From assembly GCF_035917995.1 (NCBI RefSeq), contig NZ_CP109131.1, positions 7,564,001 to 7,628,000 on the forward strand: a stretch of DNA of 64,000 nucleotides, read 5' to 3'. The notes under the pieces are model-generated. The model was not told where the DNA came from. It made no database searches and saw only the letters and a program-made list of their open reading frames with translations. Positions 38,501 to 46,666 of the stretch are shown piece after piece. Source of the DNA: Streptosporangium sp. NBC_01755. GTDB taxonomy: Bacteria; Actinomycetota; Actinomycetes; Streptosporangiales; Streptosporangiaceae. Numbering within the stretch: position 1 is the first letter of the stretch; each line of letters opens with the position of its first letter. The position numbers and the translations under genes are program-made.

Positions 38501-39276
38501 CGCAGGCTCAGCGCGTCGCCGGCCATCATGTCCAGGTCGAGCTGGAGCCTGGTTCGCCCGCCGGGCAGCAGGCACAGGGAGACCCGGAAGACCTCGCCCG
38601 CCGCGATGTCGAGGCGGCCGTGGGTGTGGCGCTCGCGCAACGTCTCCAGCGTGTCGGTGACCTCGTCGGCGGGCAGCTCCCGCAGGTCGTGGACGACCAG
38701 GCCGGTGCCGGGCGCGCCGTAGTGCTGGCGGCCCTCGTCGTCGAAGCGGGCCCGCAGCATGCCGTGCCGCTCGCTCAGAGCGCGCAGCGCCCCCTCGAGC
38801 CGTACGGGGTCCACTCCCTCGCCGTCGAGTTCGACGTAGAAGTGGGCGGCGACGCCGCCCAGCGGCTGGCCGTCCTGCCGGCCGATCCAGTAGGCGTGCT
38901 GCATCGTCGCCAGCGCGAACGGCGCCTCCTCGTCGTAACCGGTGTCCGGGGTGAGGGCGGGGGAGGGCATGTCGATGGAGGCCTGCTGTGCCCTCTCCGT
39001 CAGCAGGGCGCTCCAGGAGCCGAGCACCGGGTCCTGGACCAGGTCCCGGAAGGTGACGGCGATACCGCGGCGACGCCACTCGCCGGCGAGTCTCATCACG
39101 GCGAGGGAGTCGAGACCGAGCTCGAACAGGTCGCGCTCCTGGTCGATCTCGTCCGCCGGTATCTCCAGCGCCTGAGCGACCGCCTCGCGTACGTCGTCCG
39201 GCGCGAACGCCGGTGCTTGCGAAGGCGGCTCTGCGGGGGTCGACGGCTGCTCTGGGACGGAGTGTTCGTCACTCAA
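32524..39276 (-). CDS. NRPS, ArCP-Cy-A-PCP-Cy-A-PCP; loading and first two modules
   Basis: 2,250 residues. The start is taken as TTG 39276 (LSDEHSVPEQPS) after CCGGAGGG; the ATG at 39384 lies inside the operator and would be a poor start. Domains: aryl carrier protein (LFELGLDSLAVM near 54), Cy1 (DMMAGDALS near 252), A1 (LFTSGSTGLPKG near 727), PCP1 (FFALGGDSL near 1112), Cy2 (DYLVLDALS near 1317), A2 (VIFTSGSTGEPKG near 1790), PCP2 (FFTTGGDSL near 2195). Specificity residues: A2 DLYNLSMVW-K, cysteine-like; A1 DLYQLGLVH-K, not a standard cysteine code. Salicylate loaded by the 39.5-kb ligase is extended by two azoline-forming residues. Confidence 0.95.
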   Translation of the reverse strand: MSDEHSVPEQPSTPAEPPSQAPAFAPDDVREAVAQALEIPADEIDQERDLFELGLDSLAVMRLAGEWRRRGIAVTFRDLVQDPVLGSWSALLTERAQQASIDMPSPALTPDTGYDEEAPFALATMQHAYWIGRQDGQPLGGVAAHFYVELDGEGVDPVRLEGALRALSERHGMLRARFDDEGRQHYGAPGTGLVVHDLRELPADEVTDTLETLRERHTHGRLDIAAGEVFRVSLCLLPGGRTRLQLDLDMMAGDALSLRVLLTDLHRLYERPDVSLPAFGLDYGRYLAEHARRRGAERERAARWWRDRLPDLPRAPRLPTTVDPLRPVSAADSALTHSRRLHHWLDPDAKAALLARARLHGITPAAALATAFAEVIAAWSDTHRFLLNLPLFDREMLTPDVAGLIGDFSGSVLLDADMSAALPFTEQARLLQDGLQAGVAHGAYGGVEVLRDLARLEGAPVLAPIVYTSAIGLGEIFTPDVQATFGRPVWIISQGPQVFLDAQVTELDGGLLLNWDVRDGVLAPGVPDAAFDAYRRLVTDLLTTSEAWLLPVGPLLAADRLPVRAVAALPAAPQPGHVLHTRFFRLADERPGHLAVVKEDGSALTYAELALVARKVATLLRHHGVREGDTVAITLPKGADQIAAVLGVLAAGAAYAPVGVEQPAIRRSRIHAMAGAAVVLTDDAHAHLCADLPEVAVLRLADAEELPPGPVAHPGPDSAAYLLFTSGSTGLPKGVEVSHRAIVNTVDAMGDQFGVGPGDRTLAISALDFDLATYDIFAPLSVGGQVVVVGQEHRRDAHHWAHLVREHKVSIVQCVPALLDLLMAAGGDAGLGDTLRLVLLGGDWVGLDQPARLRALVPGCRFVALGGMTEAAVHSTVFEVDEVDPSWKSIPYGVPLRNMRARVVDGRGRDCPDQVPGELWIGGPSVATGYRGDPERTASRFVDHDGDRWYRSGDLARYRPDGVLEFLGRADHQVKIGGHRIELGEVEAALEEHPDVLHAVATVLETPVRRLAAAVSVISPTGGRPDPDLLRSRAAEQLPAYMLPEHVLVMDTMPLTSNGKLDRAAVRRVLTASAREHPVAAQAPSGPVETVVAGVWAELLGVRDVSRGDGFFALGGDSLIATRMIGRLRAAGVGGARVAALFANPILREFSALLTLRPDTPGPSTAPSTAPTTVLSSDPGHAYEPFALTDVQAAYHTGRDPGFTLGGVGTWHYSEFDGAQVDLGRLERAWQTLIRRHGMLRAVVREGTQQVLEAVAPYRIDCQESDAAGTDEALAALRERMSRQVRDPGHWPLFAVAAVRYPGPSGSVRTRLAIGLDYLVLDALSITTLYAELNALYADPDTSLPAIELSFRDYLTQLPADPRSTERARAHWQARLEELPPVPALPLDRNPALLETPRFTRRQLRLDAAAWRTVKERAARHRLTPSTVLLAAYGEVLATWSGTDALTLTLTLFNRREVHPHVHRVLGDFTSLSLAAYRRSGDGWLSAAAALQRRQAEDLDHQDVPIAWLLREFARRTGILDAAAPVVFTSALGVGDAGLSDPASGFPPKVWGISQSPQVILDNQVTEESGELVVTWDAVEELFSDGVLDAMFDAHTRLIHHLADGDWTAPIPDLLPAAQRQRRTAVALEEEGDPVTPRLLHEAFFERAAAEPDRTALVTSEGGTTSYGALADGALRTAATLLERGVRPGDLVAISLPKGPEQITAVLGVLAAGAAYVPIGLDQPAARRDRIRTAAGIGLTLGERPAPPRANTPDDTGAHQVMSLQEALSHEPLERAHRVPVEALAYVIFTSGSTGEPKGVKISHTAAWNTVADIGTRHDIGPGDRVFALSALDFDLSVYDIFGLLSAGGSLLLPTDELRHEPRRWPALVHRHDVTVWNTVPALLDLLLDAAEHAVADSETLRGLRVALVSGDWIGLDLPGRLRALTVRPCRFVAMGGATEASVWSNTLTVEKVDPSWASIPYGRPLTGQRYRVVDGFGRDCPDWTPGELWIGGAGLAMGYLDDPRRTAEKFPTHDGQRWYRTGDLGRYRSDGLLEFLGRLDTQLKIAGHRIEAGEVEAAIEAHPDISRAAVVAAGERTARRLVAFAVPRELPDDPLIAHDAAGPDATRLADRLHRWLGERLAAYAIPSRVLLLAALPLTANGKIDRAELALLAARDTSSANAEPPQGEVETALAGLWDAQLPGSALDRNANFFTTGGDSLSAIRLVSAIERRFGTGITIRTLLAAPTIAALGAEITATVAGATDVEIGEL

Positions 39277-39368
39277 GGGTGGGTTTCCCTCCGGTGTGGG
39301 CTCGGATGTTCGTGGTGCTTGCCTGTGGCGTTGCGTCAGCGGAAGGACGTGCCGATGGAGCAATGCAG

Positions 39369-39387
39369 TAAAAATGGTTATCATTTC
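39369..39387. promoter_or_regulatory. Zur-type operator between NRPS and salicylate-AMP ligase
   Basis: On the minus strand GAAATGATAACCATTTTTA, an imperfect palindrome AAATG-N5-CATTT. It differs at one base from the site at 46667-46685 and shares the core with both sites at the zur/znuA divergence. Located between the divergent NRPS and ligase genes, it can control both. Confidence 0.8.
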
Positions 39388-39457
39388 TACTCGTGCATCC
39401 TAAACGGATGAACGAGGCATATGCCACTCCCAGCGGGAGACGACGAAGGGGATCGCC

Positions 39458-41098
39458 ATGACCCAGCCCCAGACCCAGACCCATCCGGTCTGGCCGGACG
39501 CCGACGCGGAGCGTTACCGCCGCGCCGGCTACTGGAGTGGCCGGACATTCGGCGCGCACCTACGTGACTGGGCCGCGCAGCGCCCGCAGCGAACCGCGCT
39601 CGTCGACGGCGAGCGCCGCTGGACCTACGCCCACCTGGACGCCGAGGCGAACCGGCTCGCGCACGGACTGCGGCGGCTGGGCCTGCGCAAAGGCGACCGT
39701 GTCGTGGTCCAACTGCCCAACTGCGCGGAGTTCGTCCAGCTCTGGTTCGCCCTTCAACGCCTCGGCGCGGTACCCGTGCACGCCATGCCGGGACACCGCC
39801 GCGCCGAGATCGGCCACCTGGTTCGCATCTCGGGCGCGGTGGCCTGCGTCATCCCCGACCGGCACGCCCGCTTCGACCACCGCGGGCTGCTCCGCGACAT
39901 CCTCACCGACCAGGCGGAAAGCGGCACGCTACGCCACGTGGTGGTGGTCGGCGACCCGGGCGCGCACCGGGACTTCATCCGCTTCGCGGACCTGGCGGAC
40001 GACGCCCCACCCGTCGCGACCGACCCGGAGGATCCCGTCGCCGGCGACCTGGCGTTGCTGTTGCACTCCGGCGGCACCACCGGCCTGCCCAAACTCATCC
40101 CGCGCACCCACGACGACTACGCCTACAACGCCCGCGCCGCCGCCGAGATCTGCGGTCTCGACGAGGACTCCGTCTATCTCGCCGTCCTGCCGATCGCCTT
40201 CAACTTCACGCTGGCCTGCCCCGGCGTGCTGGGCACTCTGGCCGCCGGCGGTACCGTCGTCGTGTCGCCCGATCCGAGCCCGCAGACCGCCTTCGCGCTG
40301 ATCGAGCGCGAGCGCGTGACCATCACCTCGCTCAGCCCGCCCCTGGTCCCGTACTGGATGGAGGAAGGTGCCCGCGGCGGAGCGGACCTCGACAGCCTCA
40401 GGGTGCTCCAGGTCGGGGGAGCGCGGCTTGCCGACGACGTCGCCCGCAAGCTCGGCCCCGCGCTGGGCGTGACGGTCCAGCAGGTCTTCGGCATGGCCGA
40501 GGGACTGATCAGCCTCACCCGCCTGGAGGACTCCGAGGATCTCATCTGTACCTCCCAGGGGCGCCCGATCTGCCCGGACGACGAGGTCCTCATCGTCGGC
40601 CCCGACGGCCGGCCCGTCGCCGACGGTCTCCCCGGCGAACTGCTCACCCGGGGCCCCTACACCCTGCGCGGCTACTACCGTGCGCAGGAGCACAACCGCG
40701 TCGCCTTCACCCCCGACGGCTTCTACCGCAGCGGGGACGTCGTACGCCGGCTTCCCTCCGGCCACCTGGTCGTCGTCGGACGGATCAAGGACCAGATCAA
40801 CCGCGGCGGCGAGAAGATCGCGGCGACCGAGGTGGAGGAGCACCTGCTCACCCACCCGCTGATCACGGAGGCGGCACTGGTCGGGGTTCCCGACGAGAAG
40901 TGGGGCGAGCGGTCGGTGGCGTTCCTGGTCTGCGCCGGGCCGATCCCGGGGACGCGGGAACTGGCCGCCTTCCTCAGAGGGCGCGGGCTGGCGGAGTACA
41001 AGGCACCCGACCAGGTGGCAGGAATCGCGGCCATGCCGCTGACCGCGGTCGGAAAGATCGACAAGAAGGCCCTGGCCGGGACGCTCTCACCGACATGA
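39458..41098 (+). CDS. Salicylate-AMP ligase (aryl-acid activating enzyme)
   Basis: 546 residues, ATG preceded by GAAGGGGA. It activates salicylate as the adenylate and loads the aryl carrier domain of the first NRPS. Motifs: LLLHSGGTTGLPKLIPRTHDDY (A3), LPIAFNFTLACPG in the aryl-acid binding region, QQVFGMAEGL, YRSGDVVRRLPSGHLVVVGR, KDQINRGGEKI and the catalytic Lys in GKIDKKAL. Matches MbtA/PchD/DhbE-type ligases. It is the only gene of the cluster on the plus strand and shares the operator region with the NRPS operon. Confidence 0.94.
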   Translation: MTQPQTQTHPVWPDADAERYRRAGYWSGRTFGAHLRDWAAQRPQRTALVDGERRWTYAHLDAEANRLAHGLRRLGLRKGDRVVVQLPNCAEFVQLWFALQRLGAVPVHAMPGHRRAEIGHLVRISGAVACVIPDRHARFDHRGLLRDILTDQAESGTLRHVVVVGDPGAHRDFIRFADLADDAPPVATDPEDPVAGDLALLLHSGGTTGLPKLIPRTHDDYAYNARAAAEICGLDEDSVYLAVLPIAFNFTLACPGVLGTLAAGGTVVVSPDPSPQTAFALIERERVTITSLSPPLVPYWMEEGARGGADLDSLRVLQVGGARLADDVARKLGPALGVTVQQVFGMAEGLISLTRLEDSEDLICTSQGRPICPDDEVLIVGPDGRPVADGLPGELLTRGPYTLRGYYRAQEHNRVAFTPDGFYRSGDVVRRLPSGHLVVVGRIKDQINRGGEKIAATEVEEHLLTHPLITEAALVGVPDEKWGERSVAFLVCAGPIPGTRELAAFLRGRGLAEYKAPDQVAGIAAMPLTAVGKIDKKALAGTLSPT

Positions 41099-41110
41099 CA
41101 GGGCCGGGAA

Positions 41111-41139
41111 GGGGAGAGGGCGGCCCGCGCCCCCTCCCC
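41111..41139. terminator. Stem-loop between convergent genes
   Basis: GGGGAGAGGGCG and its near complement (CGCCCCCTCCCC) flank a short loop between the convergent ligase and ABC ATPase genes. There is one mismatch and no T-tract, as usual for high-GC hosts. Likely acts in both directions. Confidence 0.55.
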
Positions 41140-41180
41140 TCACACGCCTGCGGCGTCTCCTTCGCCCCTGCCTTCTGCGG

Positions 41181-42743
41181 CTACACCGGGTCTCGTGCCG
41201 GGCCCACCCGGGAGCAGCCAACCAGTTCCCGTGTCACCGCGTGCTCCGGCCGGGCGAACACCCGGCCCGGTGGGCCCGACTCGACCACCCGCCCGCCGTC
41301 CAAGACGACGACCCGGTCCGCGTACCGTGCCACCTCGGTCAGGTCATGGGTCACCAGCAATACCGTCAGCCCCAGCGTCCGGCGCAACGAGGTCAGCAGG
41401 TCCAGGACGCCGGCCCCGATCTCCGGGTCCAACGCCGAGGTGATCTCGTCACAGACCAGCACCTGCGGCGCACCGGCCAGGGCCCGCGCCAGGTTGACCC
41501 GCTGGCGCTCCCCGCCGGACAACTCGCCTGGCCGGCGTGACAGGATCGCCGGCGCCAGGCCGACCAGCCCGAGCGTCCTGCCGGCCTCGGCGGCGGCCTC
41601 CTCGGCTGACATTCCTCGCAGGCCGGTCAGCGGCCGCATCAGGGCGGTCCGCACGGACTCTCGCGGATTGAGCGCCCCACGGGAGTCCTGGGCCACCAAC
41701 TGCACCGCACGGCCGCGCCCCGAAGCGACAGGCGGCCCGTCGAACCCGTCCCTCCAGCCGGCCGTGCCCCGCACCGCGCGATGCAGGCCGACCAGACAGC
41801 GGGCAAGGGTGGTCTTGCCGGAACCGGACGGCCCCACCACAGCTGTGCACGTGCCGGCGGGGACGGTCAGCGAGACCTCGTGCAGGACGACTCTGCGGCC
41901 GTGCGCGGCCGACAGGTCGCATACCCGCAGCTCGCCCCGGTTCTCGCCAACGGCCGTCCGGGGAGCCTCGGCATCCGCACGGTCGGCGGGCGCGGTGACG
42001 TGCGGCCCGACCGGCAGTACCGTCCGCGGCGGGCCGGAGGCGGTGATCCGCCCGTCGTCCAGCCGGATCACCTCGTCCGCCAGCGCCGCGACCCAATCCG
42101 GGTCATGACCGACCAGCACCGCCGTGCGGTCACCGTCTCGCACCAGTTCGGTCAGCAGTTCACGCATCTGGTGGGCCAGCACGGTGTCCAGGCTGCCCGT
42201 CGGCTCGTCCAGGACCAGCAGTCGCGGCCTGCCCGCCAGGGCGGCGGCGAGTGCCACCCGCTGCGCCTGCCCGCCGGAGACCTGATGGGGACGGCGCCGC
42301 AGAAACGCCCTGTCGGCCGGCAGCCGTACCGACGACAATAGCGACCGGACCTGCCCGGCGACGTCGGAGAGTCCAGGTGAGCGCAGCCGTACCGCCTCCG
42401 CGACCTGTGCCCCGATCCGTAGCGCGGGGTTGAGGGAGGCCGCCGGATCCTGCCCCGTGAACGACACCACCCGGCCACGCAACCGGCGGGCTCCCGACCG
42501 GTCGAACGGATCGAGACCGGCCACCCGCACCGTGCCGGAGCGCCGTTCCAGGCCGGGGCGCACGTGGCCGAGCAGGCTCAGCGCCAGGCTGCTCTTGCCG
42601 GAGCCTGACCGCCCGACCACCCCCAGCACCCGCCCGGAGGCGAGGGTCAGCGTCGCCTCCCGCAGAACGGGGAGGCCGCCGCCGACCGGGGCCAGCGTCA
42701 GCCCCGTGACGCGGAGCAGTTCCTCGCCGTCCGCGCTGGTCAT
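41181..42743 (-). CDS. Peptide/nickel-type ABC importer, two ATPase domains in one protein
   Basis: 520 residues from ATG 42743, overlapping the permease stop (ATGA). Two complete nucleotide-binding domains in tandem, as if DppD and DppF were fused: Walker A GRSGSGKSS with signature VSGGQAQRVALA and LLVLDEPTGSLD, then GPSGSGKTT, LSGGERQRVNLA and VLVCDEITSALD. It powers the import system encoded by the three preceding genes. It is the last gene of the ferredoxin-SBP-permease operon. Confidence 0.92.
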   Translation of the reverse strand: MTSADGEELLRVTGLTLAPVGGGLPVLREATLTLASGRVLGVVGRSGSGKSSLALSLLGHVRPGLERRSGTVRVAGLDPFDRSGARRLRGRVVSFTGQDPAASLNPALRIGAQVAEAVRLRSPGLSDVAGQVRSLLSSVRLPADRAFLRRRPHQVSGGQAQRVALAAALAGRPRLLVLDEPTGSLDTVLAHQMRELLTELVRDGDRTAVLVGHDPDWVAALADEVIRLDDGRITASGPPRTVLPVGPHVTAPADRADAEAPRTAVGENRGELRVCDLSAAHGRRVVLHEVSLTVPAGTCTAVVGPSGSGKTTLARCLVGLHRAVRGTAGWRDGFDGPPVASGRGRAVQLVAQDSRGALNPRESVRTALMRPLTGLRGMSAEEAAAEAGRTLGLVGLAPAILSRRPGELSGGERQRVNLARALAGAPQVLVCDEITSALDPEIGAGVLDLLTSLRRTLGLTVLLVTHDLTEVARYADRVVVLDGGRVVESGPPGRVFARPEHAVTRELVGCSRVGPARDPV

Positions 42744-43600
42744 CGCCGCTCCCCGGATGCCGCGTCGGCGAACCAGTCGGCCAGCAGGCCGACGCAGACC
42801 GAGAGCAGCACGATCAACAGGGTGGGCGCCAGGAAGGGCGCGACCGTCAGAGAGGCACCGGGTATGTTCTCGTTGATCATGCGTCCCCAGTTCGGGGCCG
42901 GCGCGCCGCGGCCGAGACCGAGGAAGCCGGCGGTGGCGGTGAGGTGGACGGACGCGACCAGCCGCAGGGCCGTGTCCGCCAGTGCCGGTCCGGCGATGTT
43001 GGGCAGTATGTCGTGGCCCAGCACGGCCCATCTGCTGTCGCCACGGGCATACGCCGCCTCCGCGTAGCCGGTGACGACGACCTGCCGGGTGGCCGCGCGC
43101 AGCACACGTACCGAGAACGGAGTGGTGGCCAGGGCGACGGCGGCCACGACCGCCAGGTCGCTGCCGGGGAAACCGGCCGCCAGCACGAGAATGAGCAACA
43201 GCGCGGGAAGCACCGCCAAGGCGTCCACGAGCCGCAGCACGAGATCGCCGACGCGGCGGGGCGCGAGCCCCGTCAACACACCCGCGGCCATTCCCGCGGC
43301 TCCGGCGACCAGCGTCGCGCCGAGCCCGGTGAGGACGATCACCCGCCCTCCCCACAGCACGCGGCTCAGCACGTCCCGGCCCAGGACGTCGGTACCCAGC
43401 AGATGGATGCCGTCCGGTGACCGAAAGGGCGTCCCCAGCTGCTCGGTCGGGCTGTGCGGAGCGATCAGCGGCCCGCACAGCCCGACCACGACCACGAACA
43501 GCGCCCCGGCCCCGGCGAGCAGCGGCAGCCATCGGCGGCATGGTCGCAGCAGAGAGCCGCCCGCCCGCAGTCGTCCCTCCCGCATCAGGACACCCGTCAT
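42740..43600 (-). CDS. ABC importer permease (DppC/OppC type)
   Basis: 286 residues from ATG 43600, overlapping the upstream stop. About six membrane helices; N-terminal cytoplasmic lead, then PLIAPHSPTEQLG and HLLGTDVLGRDVLSRVLWG, the classical OppC N-terminal signature, and the EAA-like loop AEAAYARGDSRWAVLGHDIL-PN. Pairs with the following permease in the membrane. Confidence 0.93.
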   Translation of the reverse strand: MTGVLMREGRLRAGGSLLRPCRRWLPLLAGAGALFVVVVGLCGPLIAPHSPTEQLGTPFRSPDGIHLLGTDVLGRDVLSRVLWGGRVIVLTGLGATLVAGAAGMAAGVLTGLAPRRVGDLVLRLVDALAVLPALLLILVLAAGFPGSDLAVVAAVALATTPFSVRVLRAATRQVVVTGYAEAAYARGDSRWAVLGHDILPNIAGPALADTALRLVASVHLTATAGFLGLGRGAPAPNWGRMINENIPGASLTVAPFLAPTLLIVLLSVCVGLLADWFADAASGERR

Positions 43601-44550
43601 CGCCGATCCCCGCCCACCGGATCGAGCAGCCGTCCACAGATGTCGCCCAGCAGCAGGATCAGCAGCATCACCGCGGCCAGGGCCGTGGCGATGCCCTGCA
43701 CCATCGGTATGTCCCTGGCCGCGACGGCTTGTTGAAGCTCGCGACCGATACCGGGATAGTCGAAGACACTCTCCACGACCACGGCCCCGCCGACCAGCAC
43801 ACCGGTGATGAGCGTGAGGGCCTGCACGGCGGGACCGACGGCGTTGGGCAGCACATGACGCAGGGCCAGGCGCAGGCCACGCACCCCGTTGAGCCGGGCC
43901 GTCTCCACGTACGGGGAGGCCGCCACGTCCGCCGCCGAGACGCGAATCAGCCGGGTGGCCGTGGCCAGAGCGACCGCGGTGAGGGTGAGCACAGGCAGCA
44001 CCAGGCTCTGCGGGGCGTCGAGCGGGGTGCCGCCCAACGGCACCAGGGATACCCGTGGCAGCAGGTCCAGTTGCACCGACAGCACGGCGATCAGCAGCGC
44101 CGCCGACACGAACTCCGGTATCCCCGCCGCGACCTGGGCGAGGGAGGAGAGCAGACGGTCGGCGGTACCGCCCGCCCGAAGCCCGGCCGACAGGCCGAGC
44201 AGCACCGCGAGCGGAACGGTGAGGACGAGGGTCAGGCCGGCCAGCAGCAGGCTGTTGGGGAGCCGGGCTCCCAGCACCTCCGCGACCGGCCGACGCCCGA
44301 CGAATCCGGTGCCCAGGTCGCCGCGGACCGCGCTGAGTGCCCACTGGGCATACCGTTCGGCCACCGGCCGGTCCAGGCCGAGGGCGGCCCGGACCCGGGC
44401 GCGTTCCGCCATGGAGGCATCGGTGCCCGCCACCGCGCTGACCGCGTCTCCCGGCAGCACGGCCGTGGCGGCGAACACCGCGCCGGACAGCAGTACGAGC
44501 AGCACGGCCGCGCCGACGACCCGGCGGCCGACGAAGACCGCCCAGCTCAC
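43597..44550 (-). CDS. ABC importer permease (DppB/OppB type)
   Basis: 317 residues from GTG 44550 (GTGA overlap with the binding-protein stop). Signature FVGRRVVGAAVLLVLLSGAVF at the N-terminus, ALGLDRPVAERYAQW, GDLGTGFVGRRPV and the cytoplasmic EAA loop VETARLNGVRGLRLALRHVL. Membrane half-transporter partner of the adjacent permease. Confidence 0.92.
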   Translation of the reverse strand: MSWAVFVGRRVVGAAVLLVLLSGAVFAATAVLPGDAVSAVAGTDASMAERARVRAALGLDRPVAERYAQWALSAVRGDLGTGFVGRRPVAEVLGARLPNSLLLAGLTLVLTVPLAVLLGLSAGLRAGGTADRLLSSLAQVAAGIPEFVSAALLIAVLSVQLDLLPRVSLVPLGGTPLDAPQSLVLPVLTLTAVALATATRLIRVSAADVAASPYVETARLNGVRGLRLALRHVLPNAVGPAVQALTLITGVLVGGAVVVESVFDYPGIGRELQQAVAARDIPMVQGIATALAAVMLLILLLGDICGRLLDPVGGDRR

Positions 44551-46148
44551 GTCAGGGCTGCCCGGGAAAAACCGGGGAACTGCTCGAACAGGTCGTCCTG
44601 GATGCCGGTGACCCCCTTCGCCTGGGCGTTGACGTAGGGCTTGAACACCGGCAGCACCGTGTTCCCGTCCTCCCACTGCTCCTTTTGTGCCTCGGTTCCG
44701 ATCCTCTTCGCCTCCGCGGGCTCGCTCTGCGCGCGGGATTTGGAGACGAGCGCGTCGACATCGGGGCGCTTCCAGCCGAACGCCGACGGCGCGCCACCGG
44801 CCGTGCCGATCTGGTAGGTCGACAGAGCCGGGACCGGCACCTGATAGGAGGCGGCCAGCGGTAGCCGGGTGTAGGCGGCGAAGTCGGCGAAGAGCTGGCC
44901 GGCGGGCAGCTCCTTGAGCGAGGCCCTCACCCCGATCTTCTTCAGGTCCTCGACATACAGGGTCGCCACCTCGACCATGCCCGGCGTCTCCGGCCCCGTG
45001 GTCAGCACGATCTCCATCCCCTCGGCGCCGGCGGCCTTGAGCAAGGAGCGGGCCTTGTCAGGGTCGTGCGCCCGCTGCGCGAGCCCCTCCACGTAGTCGG
45101 GGAAGCCCATTGAGGGCAGGTCGTTGCCCACGGTGGCGTTGCCGTAGAACACCGTCCTCACCATGGCCTCGCGGTCCGCGGCGAGTTTGAACGCCTCGCG
45201 CACCCGCTCGTCGTCGAACGGCTTGACGTTCATGTTCATCCGGAAGGACAGGCCGACCAGGTAAGGGCTCCTGGAGGATACGAGGTCGAACTTCTCGTTG
45301 GCGGACAGCGTACGAGCGGTGACGGGGGAGAGGTCGTGCACGAAGTCGACCTCGCCGCTCGTCAGCGCACCGGCCCGGGCATCGGAGTCGGCGATCGAAC
45401 GCAGTTCCAGACCGGCAAGGCGGGGTCCCTGCCCCAGGGCGGCCCCGTAGTAGTCGTCGTTGCGGGTGAAGGCGGCTCCCTGCCCGGCGGTGAACTCGGT
45501 GAGCGTGAACGGACCGCAACTCGGCATGCCGGTGGAGAACTGCTTCGTTCCGTCCTTGACGACGAGGAAATTGCCCTGGCACAGGATCAGACGACCGTCG
45601 GCGATCGGACGAACGGTCGGCAGGATCACTTTGAGGGCGCCGTCCGCCTTCGCGCGAGCGAGGTCGAAGTTGAGCGAGGCCATCCGAAACACCGGCAGCG
45701 TGCTGCCCGCCGCAAGGGTCGCCAGGGAGTGCAGGACGTCGGCCGAGGTCAGCGCGGAGCCGTCGGTGAAACGGATATCGGGTCGAAGGTGCAGGGTGTA
45801 CGTGGACAGATCCTCGGACACATCAATGCCCTTGAGAATCCCGTAGCGAACGCCGTCCTCGGCGGTGGGATCGAGATTGCCGAGGGTGGCGTGCCAGGCG
45901 CGGGCTCGTACCAGGTCCAGCGGGGTGGGGCCGTTGAAAAAGTCGAGGGTCTCGGACGCGCCGCCACCGACGAAGGCCGCCCGGAGGGTGCCCCCGGCCC
46001 GGGATGTTCCGGAAGCCGCAGCGGCCTTCGGTGACGCGGTGGAGCCATCGGCGGAGCAGGCGGTGATCAAACCAGGCCCGGCGGCCAGAGCCACGGCGGT
46101 CAGGGCTCCCTGGCGGAGGAAACGACGGCGGTCGAATGGGCGGGACAT
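44547..46148 (-). CDS. Family 5 extracellular solute-binding lipoprotein (peptide/nickel/metallophore)
   Basis: 533 residues. N-terminus RPFDRRRFLRQGALTAVALA carries a twin-arginine motif, followed by a lipobox LITAC, so it is probably an exported membrane-anchored lipoprotein. SBP_bac_5 features: DVSEDLSTYTLHLRPDIRFT, DGSALTSADVLHSLA and later DDYYG. Members bind peptides, nickel or metal-metallophore complexes (NikA, CntA). Zur-type control and the neighbouring zincophore-like cluster suggest a metal or metallophore ligand here; the sequence alone does not show which. Confidence 0.9.
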   Translation of the reverse strand: MSRPFDRRRFLRQGALTAVALAAGPGLITACSADGSTASPKAAAASGTSRAGGTLRAAFVGGGASETLDFFNGPTPLDLVRARAWHATLGNLDPTAEDGVRYGILKGIDVSEDLSTYTLHLRPDIRFTDGSALTSADVLHSLATLAAGSTLPVFRMASLNFDLARAKADGALKVILPTVRPIADGRLILCQGNFLVVKDGTKQFSTGMPSCGPFTLTEFTAGQGAAFTRNDDYYGAALGQGPRLAGLELRSIADSDARAGALTSGEVDFVHDLSPVTARTLSANEKFDLVSSRSPYLVGLSFRMNMNVKPFDDERVREAFKLAADREAMVRTVFYGNATVGNDLPSMGFPDYVEGLAQRAHDPDKARSLLKAAGAEGMEIVLTTGPETPGMVEVATLYVEDLKKIGVRASLKELPAGQLFADFAAYTRLPLAASYQVPVPALSTYQIGTAGGAPSAFGWKRPDVDALVSKSRAQSEPAEAKRIGTEAQKEQWEDGNTVLPVFKPYVNAQAKGVTGIQDDLFEQFPGFSRAALT

Positions 46149-46291
46149 GGTTCTCCTTGATATGGGGGCACTGCGGTGGTGGGTGTTCGGGGAGCCGGGC
46201 TGCTCATGAGGCAGACGCGTGCCGCCTCAGCGGCTCTGGACGGGGGCGGGGGCGGAAAGCGGTTCGGTGGGCGACCGCCGAGCGTGTCTTC
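46149..46291. other. Short gap between ferredoxin and binding-protein genes
   Basis: 143 bases with no gene or promoter motif recognised. The same orientation and lack of a terminator support one transcript from the ferredoxin to the ATPase gene. Confidence 0.4.
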
Positions 46292-46543
46292 TCAGCGGGC
46301 CGTGCTGTCGCCGACGGTGACGGCACCGGACGGGCACCGACGTGCGGCCTCTCGCACGGCGGCGTGCAGAGAAGGGGGCGGAGTCTCGTCGAGAAGGACC
46401 ACCAGCCCGTCGGTGCCCTGATCGAAGACCTCGGGGGCGGCGAGCACGCATTGTCCGGCGCCGACACAGACGCCCGCCTCCACGGTCACCTCGATACCTG
46501 ACCACTCGGAATCGGTCTCGAGCGGTCCCGGGTCGATTGCCAA
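46292..46543 (-). CDS. Small [3Fe-4S] ferredoxin
   Basis: 83 residues from TTG 46543, which follows a GGGAAGGGA ribosome binding site; the frame is open upstream but runs into the operator. Cysteine pattern CVGAGQC ... RRCPSGAV gives three cluster ligands, the P450-partner ferredoxin type (VLAAPEVFDQGTDGLVVLL between them). It heads the ABC importer operon behind a Zur-type operator. Likely role: electron donor to the P450 of the metallophore cluster, 23 kb away but apparently co-regulated (inference). Confidence 0.87.
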   Translation of the reverse strand: MAIDPGPLETDSEWSGIEVTVEAGVCVGAGQCVLAAPEVFDQGTDGLVVLLDETPPPSLHAAVREAARRCPSGAVTVGDSTAR

Positions 46544-46666
46544 GATCCCTTCCCTTCCCTGAGCTGGACTGTCATGCCGTTGCCCTTGACCGCGACGAGT
46601 AGGAAAAGCAGTGGTTGCACGCGTCGGCCGAACCGGGTGCGGAGCCGGCGTTCGATACAGGCTAGT

